NCBI RefSeq assembly: GCF_041080675.1 | Contig: NZ_CP163520.1 | Location: 8,531,632 to 8,595,631, forward strand | Reading direction: 5' to 3' | DNA from: Streptomyces sp. cg36 | GTDB lineage: Bacteria; Actinomycetota; Actinomycetes; Streptomycetales; Streptomycetaceae | DNA: 64,000 bases | Shown here: positions 1 through 8,074 of the stretch, in pieces | Layout of the letters: each line of letters starts with the position of its first letter | Numbering within the stretch: position 1 is the stretch's first letter | Notes under the pieces: model-generated | The model's database searches: none | What the model saw: the letters and a program-made list of their open reading frames with translations, nothing else | Told to the model about the DNA's origin: nothing | Made by a program: the position numbers and the translations under genes

Positions 1-2789
1 TGCTGACTTCCCAGACCTGGGACAAGATCAAGGGACAACTGGCCACCTCCACCCGCCACGTCAACATCGGCGGCACGGTCTACCCGTACACGACAACCTT
101 CAACACCTACGACCCGCTGTACCGACCCACCAAGACCACCCTCACCGTCCCTTCCATCCCGGGCCAAGAGGCCCTGGCCGGTGACTACTCCACCAGCACC
201 TCCTACAACCCGGACGGCACCGTCCAGGCCACGTCGTACCCGGCTGCGGGCAGTCTGCCCGCCGAGGTGGTCGCCTTCACGTACAACAAGCTCCACCAGA
301 CCACCGCCGCCAGAAGCAACCTGTCCACCTACCTCGCGGACCAGATCTACACCCTCACCGGCAAGCCCTACCGCTCCACCCTCAATGCCGGCGGCGTGAA
401 CACCACCATCACCAACGGCTACGAACAAGGCACCCAGCGCCTCTCGGTCAGCCGCACCGACACCGAGAACACCGCCGTACCCGCCCGCGCCAACGCCTAC
501 AAGTACGACGAGGCCGGGAACGTCACCGAACTGAGCGACGTCTCCCGCACCGGCACGGACCGCCAGTGCTTCCAGTACGACTACCTCGCCCGCCTCACCG
601 AGGCTTTCACCCCCACCGACCCGTCCTGCCCCACCACCCCGGACGGCAGCAAGCTCGGCGGACCCGCCCCCTACTGGTCCAGCTACACCTACAACACCGA
701 CGGCACCCGCAAGACCGAAACCCAGCACAACACCACGGGTGACACGTCCAAGGATCAGACCCGCACCTACACCTACCCCACCGCAGGCGCGGCCCACCCG
801 CACTCCCTGCTGTCCGCCAGCACCGCAACCGGCGCCACCGACCCGGTCACCGACTCCTACGACTACGACCAGGCCGGCAACACCACTCGCCGCACCCTCA
901 ACCCCAACGCTGCTCTCTCCAGCAACCAGGCCATGGCCTGGGACACCGAAGGCCACCTGGCCAGCGTCACCGACACCGTCCAGACCAAAACGGGCACCTC
1001 GACGGTGACCACGAAGAAGACCACCGACTACGTCTACGACCCCAGCGGCAACCGCCTCACGGGCCACACACTCGACACCGCCAACCCCGCCGACGAGAAC
1101 ACCACCCTCTATCTCGGCGCAACCGAACTGAATCTCGCCAAGGGCGCGGCCAAGCCGACGGCCACCCGCTACTACCCGCTCGGCGCGGCCACCGCCGTCC
1201 GCACGAACGACAACAAGGTCACCTTCCAGGCCACCGACCACCATGGCACCGCCGACATCAGCATCAACGCCACCGACGGCACCGCCACCCAGCGCCGCAC
1301 CACCCCCTTCGGTGAGGACCGCGGCACCCCGCCCGCCACCTGGGCCGGTACCAAGGGCTTCGTCGGCGGAACCATGGACACCCAGACCGGACTCACTCAC
1401 CTGGGCGCCCGCGAATACGACCCGTCACTGGGCCGTTTCCTCAGCGTCGATCCGGTCCTTGCAGCTGACGACCCGCAGTCGCTCGACGGCTACGCCTACA
1501 GCAACAACAACCCGGCGACCCTGAGCGATCCGAGCGGGCTCAGGCCGGAGGGAGGCTGCGGTGGGGCCTCGTCGTTCTGCGAGACCATCGACGGCAAGGT
1601 CCACATCGAGTCCTGGTCGAAGGACGACGACGCCTGGACCCTCGACGACCACAAGACCAAAAAGACGTGGCTCCCCGGCGGAGTCACCGTCTCCGACGTC
1701 AAGAACTACCCGAAGCTCCACCGCAAGATCATGAAGAATCTCGCGAAATACGACGGCGAGGGCTACCGCTGGGGCCGCGACCGCGTCGAGGACTACCACC
1801 AGTACGTGGCCGCAGCCGTGAACGCCTGCTGGGACATCGACGAATGCCACGACAGCGACACCTATGATGAGCTCTTCAAGGAACTCCGCAACTGGGAACT
1901 CGACAACATCCCCGTCTTCGGCGCCGGAGGCGGCGACTCCTTCCTCGGCCGCCCCACCGCATCAGGCGGTTCGAAGATCGCCGGAAGCATAAGGGCTGGC
2001 CGGGCTTCCGCAGCCGGCGAGATGGAGAGGAACGTTGTCAGCATCAAGGGATGCTTCAACAGCTTCCCTGCCGCAACCAAAGTCCTCCTAGCCGACGGGT
2101 CAACAAAGGCCATCGACCAACTCCAGGTCGGAGACGAAGTTGCCGCGACCGACCCGGAAACCGGGGAATCAGGAGCCCACAAGGTCGATGCCACCATCGT
2201 CACACCGGACGACACCGACTTCACGACCTTGACCGTCACAAGCAACGCCGCCTCCAGCAGCAGGATCACAGCAACGGACCACCACCCCTTCTGGGCGCCA
2301 AGCACCCACACCTGGATCAACGCTGGCGACCTGAAGCCCGGCATGACCGTCCGCTCCTCGAAGGGTGACCAACTGCAGGTCACCGGAGTCAAGCACTTCA
2401 CCAAGCTGCAATCTGCCTACAACCTCACCGTCCGCAACCTCCACACGTACTATGTACTAGCCGGGACCACGCCCGTACTCGTTCACAACACCGGTCCGGG
2501 ATGCGATCTTAATATTTCACCGCGTTACGTGAAGACGGGTGATCTCGGAAGGTACACTGAGGGTCAGAAAACTCGGGACCCGGCGTCGCAGTGGTATCAC
2601 GAATACCTGAGCAACGATGAACTCCTGGATGGAGTCAATAAAGCCAAGCCGGGAGAAGGGATTTTCGTCTCGCGCGACGGGTCGATTCTTGGCGGTCATC
2701 ACCGCTGGGATGAAATTCAAACAAGGGTCAAAGATGGACGCATCGACCCGAACGAGCAAATCCGTATTGACGTCCTCGGTGGGGAGTAG
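1..2789 (+). CDS. RHS-repeat polymorphic toxin, C-terminal part (5' end outside window)
   Basis: The frame is open from base 3 with no start codon, so the gene begins upstream of the window. The visible part (about 928 residues) has many tyrosine/aspartate-rich YD (RHS) repeats. It then has the RHS core-end signature LGAREYDPSLGRFLSVDP near 1398-1450, which in this family marks the junction between the conserved shell and the variable tip. At 2052-2489 follows a HINT (Hedgehog/intein-like) autoprocessing domain, starting at Cys (CFNSFPAATKVLLADGST) and ending in VHN. The last ~99 residues (2490-2786) are the predicted toxin; GSILGGHHRWDE resembles a ParB-like nuclease fold, but the activity is inferred. 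RHS proteins with HINT-released tips act in contact-dependent or secreted competition. Confidence 0.88.
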   Translation, partial: LTSQTWDKIKGQLATSTRHVNIGGTVYPYTTTFNTYDPLYRPTKTTLTVPSIPGQEALAGDYSTSTSYNPDGTVQATSYPAAGSLPAEVVAFTYNKLHQTTAARSNLSTYLADQIYTLTGKPYRSTLNAGGVNTTITNGYEQGTQRLSVSRTDTENTAVPARANAYKYDEAGNVTELSDVSRTGTDRQCFQYDYLARLTEAFTPTDPSCPTTPDGSKLGGPAPYWSSYTYNTDGTRKTETQHNTTGDTSKDQTRTYTYPTAGAAHPHSLLSASTATGATDPVTDSYDYDQAGNTTRRTLNPNAALSSNQAMAWDTEGHLASVTDTVQTKTGTSTVTTKKTTDYVYDPSGNRLTGHTLDTANPADENTTLYLGATELNLAKGAAKPTATRYYPLGAATAVRTNDNKVTFQATDHHGTADISINATDGTATQRRTTPFGEDRGTPPATWAGTKGFVGGTMDTQTGLTHLGAREYDPSLGRFLSVDPVLAADDPQSLDGYAYSNNNPATLSDPSGLRPEGGCGGASSFCETIDGKVHIESWSKDDDAWTLDDHKTKKTWLPGGVTVSDVKNYPKLHRKIMKNLAKYDGEGYRWGRDRVEDYHQYVAAAVNACWDIDECHDSDTYDELFKELRNWELDNIPVFGAGGGDSFLGRPTASGGSKIAGSIRAGRASAAGEMERNVVSIKGCFNSFPAATKVLLADGSTKAIDQLQVGDEVAATDPETGESGAHKVDATIVTPDDTDFTTLTVTSNAASSSRITATDHHPFWAPSTHTWINAGDLKPGMTVRSSKGDQLQVTGVKHFTKLQSAYNLTVRNLHTYYVLAGTTPVLVHNTGPGCDLNISPRYVKTGDLGRYTEGQKTRDPASQWYHEYLSNDELLDGVNKAKPGEGIFVSRDGSILGGHHRWDEIQTRVKDGRIDPNEQIRIDVLGGE

Positions 2790-3184
2790 TGCTGATGTCT
2801 ATGATTCATTCGACTGACCCTGACTTCCGCGTGTGTCAGATCAGTTTCGATGCGCTGCTGGAGATCCAGCTGGAGGCGGAGGGCCGTGGCTGGGCGACTC
2901 GGTGGACCTCCGTGGATGCACTCCGCAGTCAGGTCAAGGACGAAGCTGTCGTCCTCCAGTCGCTGATGCGCGAGGAGCGAGGAGGCGCTGTGCGGGCCTA
3001 TCGATGCCTCCTGCTGTTCTCGACCGTAGACGGCGGGGATGCTGGCGGAGTTGCCACGATAGATATTGATCCGGCGAGGTTTGAATCGCTGGATCGGCTC
3101 GATCGAGACCCGGACGTTCGGAAAGCACTTGTCCGGATGTTCTCCCTTGCGATGGGCGGGATTTCGATGATCTCGAAGAAGTAG
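2789..3184 (+). CDS. Probable immunity protein for the adjacent RHS toxin
   Basis: This 131-residue acidic cytosolic-type protein has no signal peptide or membrane segment. The frame can start at GTG 2789, overlapping the toxin stop by one base, or at ATG 2795; GGGGAG at 2781-2786 is better spaced for the ATG. I recognise no family. The assignment as immunity protein rests only on position: in RHS/polymorphic toxin loci the small gene directly downstream of the toxin tip usually encodes its inhibitor, and the overlap implies coupled translation. A strong hairpin terminator about 200 bp downstream closes the unit. Confidence 0.6.
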   Translation: MLMSMIHSTDPDFRVCQISFDALLEIQLEAEGRGWATRWTSVDALRSQVKDEAVVLQSLMREERGGAVRAYRCLLLFSTVDGGDAGGVATIDIDPARFESLDRLDRDPDVRKALVRMFSLAMGGISMISKK

Positions 3185-3385
3185 TGGGATCTGTCGAGGG
3201 TCAAAATCTGGGGGAGTAGCTGCAGCTTGAGTCGGCATTTTCTCCGTTCCTCGCAGATGGAAAACTGGCCTCTTGATGCGCGGCGAAGCTACCCACTGGG
3301 GAAATTATTCCGCGTCGACCTATCATGGTATGAGCGGTTCCTCTCATAGAGCTCAGACGCTCAACTGATGGCCCTACGAAAAACT

Positions 3386-3424
3386 CAGAGGCCCCACCGG
3401 ATTAGCTCTCCGGTGGGGCCTCTG
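3386..3424. terminator. Strong bidirectional hairpin terminator
   Basis: A perfect 15-bp inverted repeat (arms 3386-3400 and 3410-3424, CAGAGGCCCCACCGG) surrounds a 9-nt loop. A-rich sequence on the left and TGTTTG on the right fit a bidirectional terminator between the toxin-immunity unit and the downstream transposon debris. Confidence 0.85.
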
Positions 3425-3468
3425 GGGTGTTTGACGGCGGGTGCGGCTCGTTCTGAGTGAGATCGCGG

Positions 3469-3645
3469 TCAGGCCGTGAGAACGTATCGGTGCTGGTCAG
3501 TTGAGTCGAGACGCTGATGTTCGGCGGCGAGATGGTGGTCCCAGTAGGCGTCAAGATCCCCATTGGCGGCGACGGTACGGAGTTTCAAGACCGCCTCGGC
3601 GCCGTCGAGGCCTCAGCGGGCTCCACTGATCTCGAGACGGTCGGT
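3469..3645 (-). pseudogene. ISKra4-type transposase C-terminal remnant with a nonsense codon
   Basis: Read on the minus strand, this gives RLEISGAR-stop-GLDGAEAVLKLRT and then ANGDLDAYWDHHLAAEHQR, ending in a TGA at 3469-3471. From memory this matches the conserved C-terminus of ISKra4-family transposases (GARWGLDGAEAVLKLR, then YW..H). The in-frame stop lies exactly where the family has Trp, which suggests a TGG-to-TGA change. No upstream start and no inverted repeats remain, so this is a dead fragment. Confidence 0.65.
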
Positions 3646-3654
3646 GACTGTTGA

Positions 3655-3685
3655 CTGAACTACCAGACAGATCTATGTAGTTCAG
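3655..3685. repeat. 9-bp inverted repeat upstream of the recombinase gene
   Basis: CTGAACTAC (3655-3663) and GTAGTTCAG (3677-3685) form a perfect inverted repeat with a 13-bp spacer, about 40 bp before the recombinase start. It could be an operator for that gene or a relic of a recombination site; the sequence alone cannot decide. Confidence 0.45.
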
Positions 3686-3723
3686 CGTCCAGGCCGTGTC
3701 GGGGAGGACTACCGTCCCGGACC

Positions 3724-4713
3724 ATGACAGAGACGAGTGATGCCTCCCGTGATCTCGCGGGGCTGGTGGTGCCGTCGGCCGGATCCGTCGTGGAGTCGGA
3801 TGATCCCTGGCAGCCGTGCCGGCTCCTGGATGCCGACGGCGAGGTTGTCGTCCCGGTGGCGGAGTATCTGCAGGACCTGCAGGCGATCGGGCGGCCAGCC
3901 ACGACGCAGCGCTCGTACGCGTTGGCGTTGCTGCGTTGGTTCCGGTTCCTGTCGGCAGTCGGGGTGCCGTGGGGGCAGGCCACCCGCGTTGAGGCACGAG
4001 ACTTCAGCAGGTGGCTGCAGATGGTCGCGAAGCCGACCAGGGGCGGGGCGGCTCCGCAGGGGCGTGTGAACCCGGTGACCGGCAAGAGCGGTCCTGGCCG
4101 TCAGTACGCGCTGCGGACGCGGGCGCACAGCGAGACGGTGCTGCGCGGCATCTACGCCTTTCACCTGGAGCTGGGCACGGGCCCGTTGAGCAACCCGTTC
4201 CCGCTGGCCAGGGGCCGGGACGGGGAACGAGCGCGGGCTCACCACGCGCCGACGGCGCCCATGAAGTTCGAACGCAGCGGCCTCTACCGGCCCAAGATCG
4301 CCCGACAGACACCACGACGGATCCCTGACGATCGGTTCGACGAGCTGTTCGCCCGGTTGCCCTCGCACCGGGATCGCGCGTTGGTGACGTTGTGGTTGTC
4401 CACGGGGGCCCGAGCATCTGAGCTGCTCGGAGTGCGGCAGGGTGAGGTTGACGCCGGGCAGCAATTGGTGACAGTGGTACGCAAGGGCAGCCGGGTCCTG
4501 CAGTCGCTTCCCGCGTCTCCGGACGCGGTGGTGTGGTTGCGCCTCTACCAGGCGCAGATGGACGGGCTCGTCGAGACGGAGGCGGACAGTCCGTTGTGGT
4601 GGACGTTGCGCCGGCCGTTCCGCCCACTGTCCTATCCGGCGGCCTATCGGATGTTCCAGCGCGTCAACGCCACTACGCGAGCGTGGCCGCGTCCTAATGG
4701 CTGTCCCGTATAA
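3724..4713 (+). pseudogene. Tyrosine recombinase (phage-type integrase), 3' end lost to IS insertion
   Basis: The first ~320 codons encode an N-terminal core-binding SAM-like domain (AEYLQDLQAIGRPATTQRSY, typical of XerC/D-type integrases) and the start of the catalytic domain. The first catalytic arginine is visible in STGARASELLGV, and the beta-hairpin lysine region VVRKGSR follows. The reading frame then runs into IS sequence at about 4699 and stops at 4713 after a few foreign residues. The HxxR, H/W and nucleophilic Tyr motifs are absent, and no continuation is found on the far side of the IS near 8 kb. The protein cannot be catalytically active. It may be the original integrase of an integrative element. 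Confidence 0.8.
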
Positions 4714-4719
4714 CTGGCC

Positions 4720-4845
4720 CTAACAAAGGCGTTGGACGTGGCGGTGGGTGATCAGGCAGACGGCGAGGCCGAGGAAGGCTTCGTGGATGTCGTCGCGTCG
4801 TTCCCATCGGATGCGGAGGCGGCGGAAGCCGTGGAGCCAGGAGGA
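4720..4845 (-). pseudogene. IS5-family transposase, 3' exon after the group II intron
   Basis: The minus strand encodes SWLHGFRRLRIRWERRDD followed by IHEAFLGLAVCLITHRHVQ and a TAG stop at 4720-4722, the usual C-terminus of IS5-type DDE transposases. It is the continuation of the fragment at 7263-7955, separated from it by the intron. Confidence 0.75.
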
Positions 4846-4907
4846 TGGGTGGGCCGCGCGGCGAGGTGCCCGCCGAAGGCGAGTCCTTTTCCGCACGGCC
4901 TCCCGCC

Positions 4908-4941
4908 GAACCGGACATGACGGTTTCCTGTCATCCGGCTC
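4908..4941 (-). ncRNA. Group II intron domain V
   Basis: On the minus strand, the 34 nt run from GAGCCGGATGACAGG through a GAAA-type loop region to CATGTCCGGTTC. This is the characteristic catalytic domain V hairpin (GAGCCG at the 5' side, CGGTTC at the 3' side). It lies 8 nt beyond the maturase stop codon, as expected. Confidence 0.85.
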
Positions 4942-4949
4942 TCCAGTGA

Positions 4950-6731
4950 CTACTGCGTGAGTGGTTTAACAGCTCGCTCCGAATGGATTCGGTCATGGCA
5001 AGTATCGCAAGCCACAACCGTTTTGCGGCGTCGATGAAGCATGACGCGCGCCCAGTCAGATGGCTGCCATCCGGCATGCGCGAGGTCGGCGAGTGCACGG
5101 ACATGGTGAACCTGAACATTGCCCCTGCTTCCGCAGATCTCGCAGGTATCCGCAAGGAGTCTCGCGACGAGTTCCTTCTGCGGATAGTCCACCCGGACCG
5201 GCTCGCGGTCGACGACTTCTGCCGTCCGCTGCCGTTGGAGTGGAATGCCACCGAACCGTGCGACCAGTGGTTTCCTGTTCTTCCGTTCAATTCGGGCTTC
5301 GAAAGCAACGCGAGGCCCGTTCGGTGTCTCGAAGGTGGTTTTGTACTTCGCCGCCATCTTTGAAACTGTTGAACGGTGTTTTCCTGCCAGGGTCTTGAGC
5401 ATCGAGGTCTCCATGACCCATCGCAGGCGGTGCAGCCGGTGGACGTCCCCGGCCAACAGGTAGTACTGGACGATTCCCCGATAGACGGTCCCGAAGGTGG
5501 CGATGATGGCGTGGTCGTCGCTGTTCAACAGGGCCGGTTGTTTCGCGGGTTTTCCGCGATCAAGATACGGGGAACATTTGGCCTTGATCACATCCAGCGG
5601 GACTCGCAGCGCGATCTGTCCGTTGACCGCTCGACGGCCGCGGGTGACCTTGTTGCTGTTCTGCTGAGTGGTGATCTCGTAGCCGAGGAACCGTGCCGCC
5701 TGGGTTCTGGCATGGGTGATCAGCGTCTTATCCTGGGAGAGTTCTAGCTTGAGTTCGTCACGCAAGAACTCGGCCAGACGCTGCTTGATTTCTTCGGCTT
5801 CGGCCTTCGGTCCGGTGAACCCGAGCAAGTGGTCATCGGCGTAACGGACATAGCGCAGTCGCCTGTACTCCGGATCATCCGGGTCGGAGCTTGGCAGACT
5901 GTGCATGTGCTGACGCAGCCGTCGGGCTTCCGCCCTGTCGCCGCGCCGGCGTGCCCGTGCCAGCACATTCGCCACCATGAGGTATTCCAGGTTACGAGCC
6001 CGGCGTTCCCCTCGGGTGTATTCCGGAATAAGAACCTTCTCGACGAACTCATCCAACTTGTGCAGGTAGATGTTGGACAGGATCGGGGAAGCCACTCCGC
6101 CTTGCGGCGCTCCGGAGAGCGTGGCTCCCCACCTCCAGTCCTCTACGTATCCGGCCGTCAGCATGTTGCGCACCAGCCGAAGGAAGCGGTTGTCGTGAAT
6201 CTTCTCGCCGAGGGTCGAGAGCAGAACCTCATGGTCCAGGCTCCCGAAACAGTCGGCGATGTCTCCCTCAACGAACCAGGAAGTCCCGGTCCAGGTATGA
6301 CCCACCTCGCGCAAGGCGGTGTGGCATCCCTTTCGGGGCCGGAACCCGTGAGAGTGGTTGGAGAACGACGGCTCGTAATACGCTTCCAGTAGGAGGCGCA
6401 CCACTTCACCAACGAGCTTGTCCGACCACGTCGGCAGTCCCAGCGGCCGCGTTTTCCCGTTCTTCTTCGGGATGTTCACGCGGCGTACTGGACGGAATCG
6501 GTAACGCTCGTGGCGTATCGCATCAATGATGCGTTCGATCTTCCGTTGGGACATGCCGTCCACTGTTTCCCTCGTGACTCCGGGTGTCATCGCGCCATGG
6601 TTAGCGTAGATGCGCCCGTAAGCCAGCAGATATAACTGCGGGTTGGACATCTGCCGATACAGTTCGTCACACGACAGACCACGCCTGCCGCGCTCACGCA
6701 GGACACCCAGCACCGTTTCGGCGCTCTGCAT
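4950..6731 (-). CDS. ltrA: Group II intron reverse transcriptase/maturase with HNH endonuclease domain
   Basis: The 593-residue multifunctional protein binds the intron RNA, aids splicing and drives retrohoming. The RT palm carries the catalytic YADD (about residues 297-300, RYADDHLLGF), preceded by GAPQGGVASPILSN. A maturase/thumb domain X follows, and a C-terminal HNH zinc nuclease is seen as CEICGSRGNVQVHHV and later CDTCHDRIH. Length is normal and the key residues are present, so the protein looks functional. I chose ATG 6731 because GGGAGG stands 8 nt upstream; the frame is open ~50 codons further up but without a good ribosome site. Confidence 0.93.
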   Translation of the reverse strand: MQSAETVLGVLRERGRRGLSCDELYRQMSNPQLYLLAYGRIYANHGAMTPGVTRETVDGMSQRKIERIIDAIRHERYRFRPVRRVNIPKKNGKTRPLGLPTWSDKLVGEVVRLLLEAYYEPSFSNHSHGFRPRKGCHTALREVGHTWTGTSWFVEGDIADCFGSLDHEVLLSTLGEKIHDNRFLRLVRNMLTAGYVEDWRWGATLSGAPQGGVASPILSNIYLHKLDEFVEKVLIPEYTRGERRARNLEYLMVANVLARARRRGDRAEARRLRQHMHSLPSSDPDDPEYRRLRYVRYADDHLLGFTGPKAEAEEIKQRLAEFLRDELKLELSQDKTLITHARTQAARFLGYEITTQQNSNKVTRGRRAVNGQIALRVPLDVIKAKCSPYLDRGKPAKQPALLNSDDHAIIATFGTVYRGIVQYYLLAGDVHRLHRLRWVMETSMLKTLAGKHRSTVSKMAAKYKTTFETPNGPRVAFEARIERKNRKPLVARFGGIPLQRQRTAEVVDREPVRVDYPQKELVARLLADTCEICGSRGNVQVHHVRALADLAHAGWQPSDWARVMLHRRRKTVVACDTCHDRIHSERAVKPLTQ

Positions 6732-7262
6732 TTCGCATACCTCCCGAGTCTCGGGCGTCCGAATCACCTGGCCCCCTTCGCCCTGCGGACGGCTTTCCCG
6801 TCCTCCCTGGCCGGGCGTTGCTCCGGCGACTACTACGGGGCCTCCGTCGCCATAGGACTCGCGTCCCGTAGGCGATCCCACGTTCGTCTCTGCTGTACGT
6901 CATAGCGCGACGTAGGCGTCCCATTCATCTCCTTGAATGCCCTCGCTGGGCATCGCTCCGCGCTCCGGAAGTGCACCGGATAACGATCGGTCCAGTGCAG
7001 AGCGCGGCGCCGGTTTCAGTCGTCTTTCCGGCGGATGGGAACTTGCATCTTCTGGAGATTGGGCTTCAAGCAATCCAGCCTTCGCCATATCGCGCGGGCC
7101 ACCCAGCACACCGTCCCTGACAACTGAGCCCGGTCACTGGTTTTCTGACATGCTGTTGTCCCCTTCACCTTTCGGATCCAGGTAAGTCATCTGGCCCAGA
7201 AACCTCCTTCCGAGTTCCTCCCGGCTGAACCGGGGATACAAACAGAGCGCCACGTGGCGCAC

Positions 7263-7955
7263 ATGGTGCGCTCGATCACCCAGCGCTGGTGTCCCAAGCG
7301 TTCGCTGGACTCGATGCCTTTGCGGGCGATGCGGACTCCGATGCGCTTGCCGCGCAGTCATTTCCGCAGGTGAGGGATGTTGTATGCCTTATCGGCGTGC
7401 AGGCGCCGGGGTTTGAAGGAGCGGCCGCGGTGGGGGTCGTGTCTCGTTTGGTGACCTTCCACCATGGGCTTCAGCCCCTCGCTGTCGTGGACGTTGGCGG
7501 CGGAGACGGCGACGAGGAGGGGCAGTCCGTTCGCGTCCGACGGGACGTGCATCTTGGAACCCGGCTTGCCCCGGTCCACCGGGCTCGGGCCTGTGTGTTC
7601 GCCCCCTCTTTTCCGCCCTGCCGTGGGCGGTGTCGAGCACGACGCGGGAGACGTCGATGAGGCCGGCGCCGTCGAGCCGGTGCAGGACTGCCTCGTGCAG
7701 CCGGCCCAGACTCCGGCTCTGGACCAGAGCACGAAACGGCGGTGCGCGGTCGACTTCGAGATCCCGAAGCAGGGCGGCAAACGCCCGCCAGGCACAGCCG
7801 GACACCAGTACATAGACGATCGTGGCGAACAGCGTCTCATCAGGCGTGTCCTGCGTCCCACCCCCCTGCGGCCGCACCTTCGACGGAGGGATCAACGGCT
7901 TCGCGATCTCCCACAGCCCGTCCGGCACGATCCAACTCCACGTCCCCTGCCTCAA
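7263..7955 (-). pseudogene. IS5-family transposase, 5' exon, multiply frameshifted
   Basis: Joining pieces in two frames recovers an ordinary IS5-type transposase: SWIVPDGLWEIAKPLIPPSK, GCAWRA, PPCFGISKSTAHRRF, then HEAVLHRLDGAGLIDVSRVV, then KRGGEHTGPSPVDRGKPGSK and ANVHDSEGLKPMVEGHQTR, and finally GKRIGVRIARKGIESSERLG and RWVIERTM before the intron. At least three frame changes and one stop (TGA at the expected Trp after HLRK, near 7355) are needed. The gene is therefore dead even if the intron splices. Confidence 0.8.
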
Positions 7956-8074
7956 GATGAGGCCCTACCCCGCCTCACCACATAGGACACCGTCTTAATT
8001 CGTGAGGGACCTGGCAGGGGACGTCGCCCCCCGCCGCCAGGTGTGGGTGGTGCTCCTCCTGCGCGCGCCGCTGT

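Larger units (their letters stand above)
4846..7262 (-). mobile_element. Group II intron with RT/maturase ORF
   Basis: Transcribed on the minus strand, the intron begins GTGCGCC at 7262, matching the group II 5' consensus GUGYG, right after the transposase exon ...ATCGAGCGCACCAT. Its 3' end lies near 4846-4850 (boundary uncertain by a few bases). A 34-nt domain V hairpin lies at 4908-4941, directly after the maturase ORF, and a domain VI-like stem follows. Size (~2.4 kb), ORF placement and the 5' motif indicate a complete bacterial intron. It sits inside a mobile element, which is common for these introns. Confidence 0.85.
4699..7995 (-). mobile_element. IS5-family insertion sequence interrupted by a group II intron
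   Basis: The left end begins with GGCTGTCCCGTATAAC at 4699, 20 bp beyond the transposase stop. The right end near 7995 reads, outward on the minus strand, ACGGTGTCCTATGTGG; the two share a TGTCC..TAT core and fit degenerate terminal repeats. Without the intron (4846-7262) the element is about 0.88 kb, normal for this family. I see no clear target duplication, and the recombinase gene is not restored on the right, so a deletion or rearrangement followed insertion. Confidence 0.7.
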
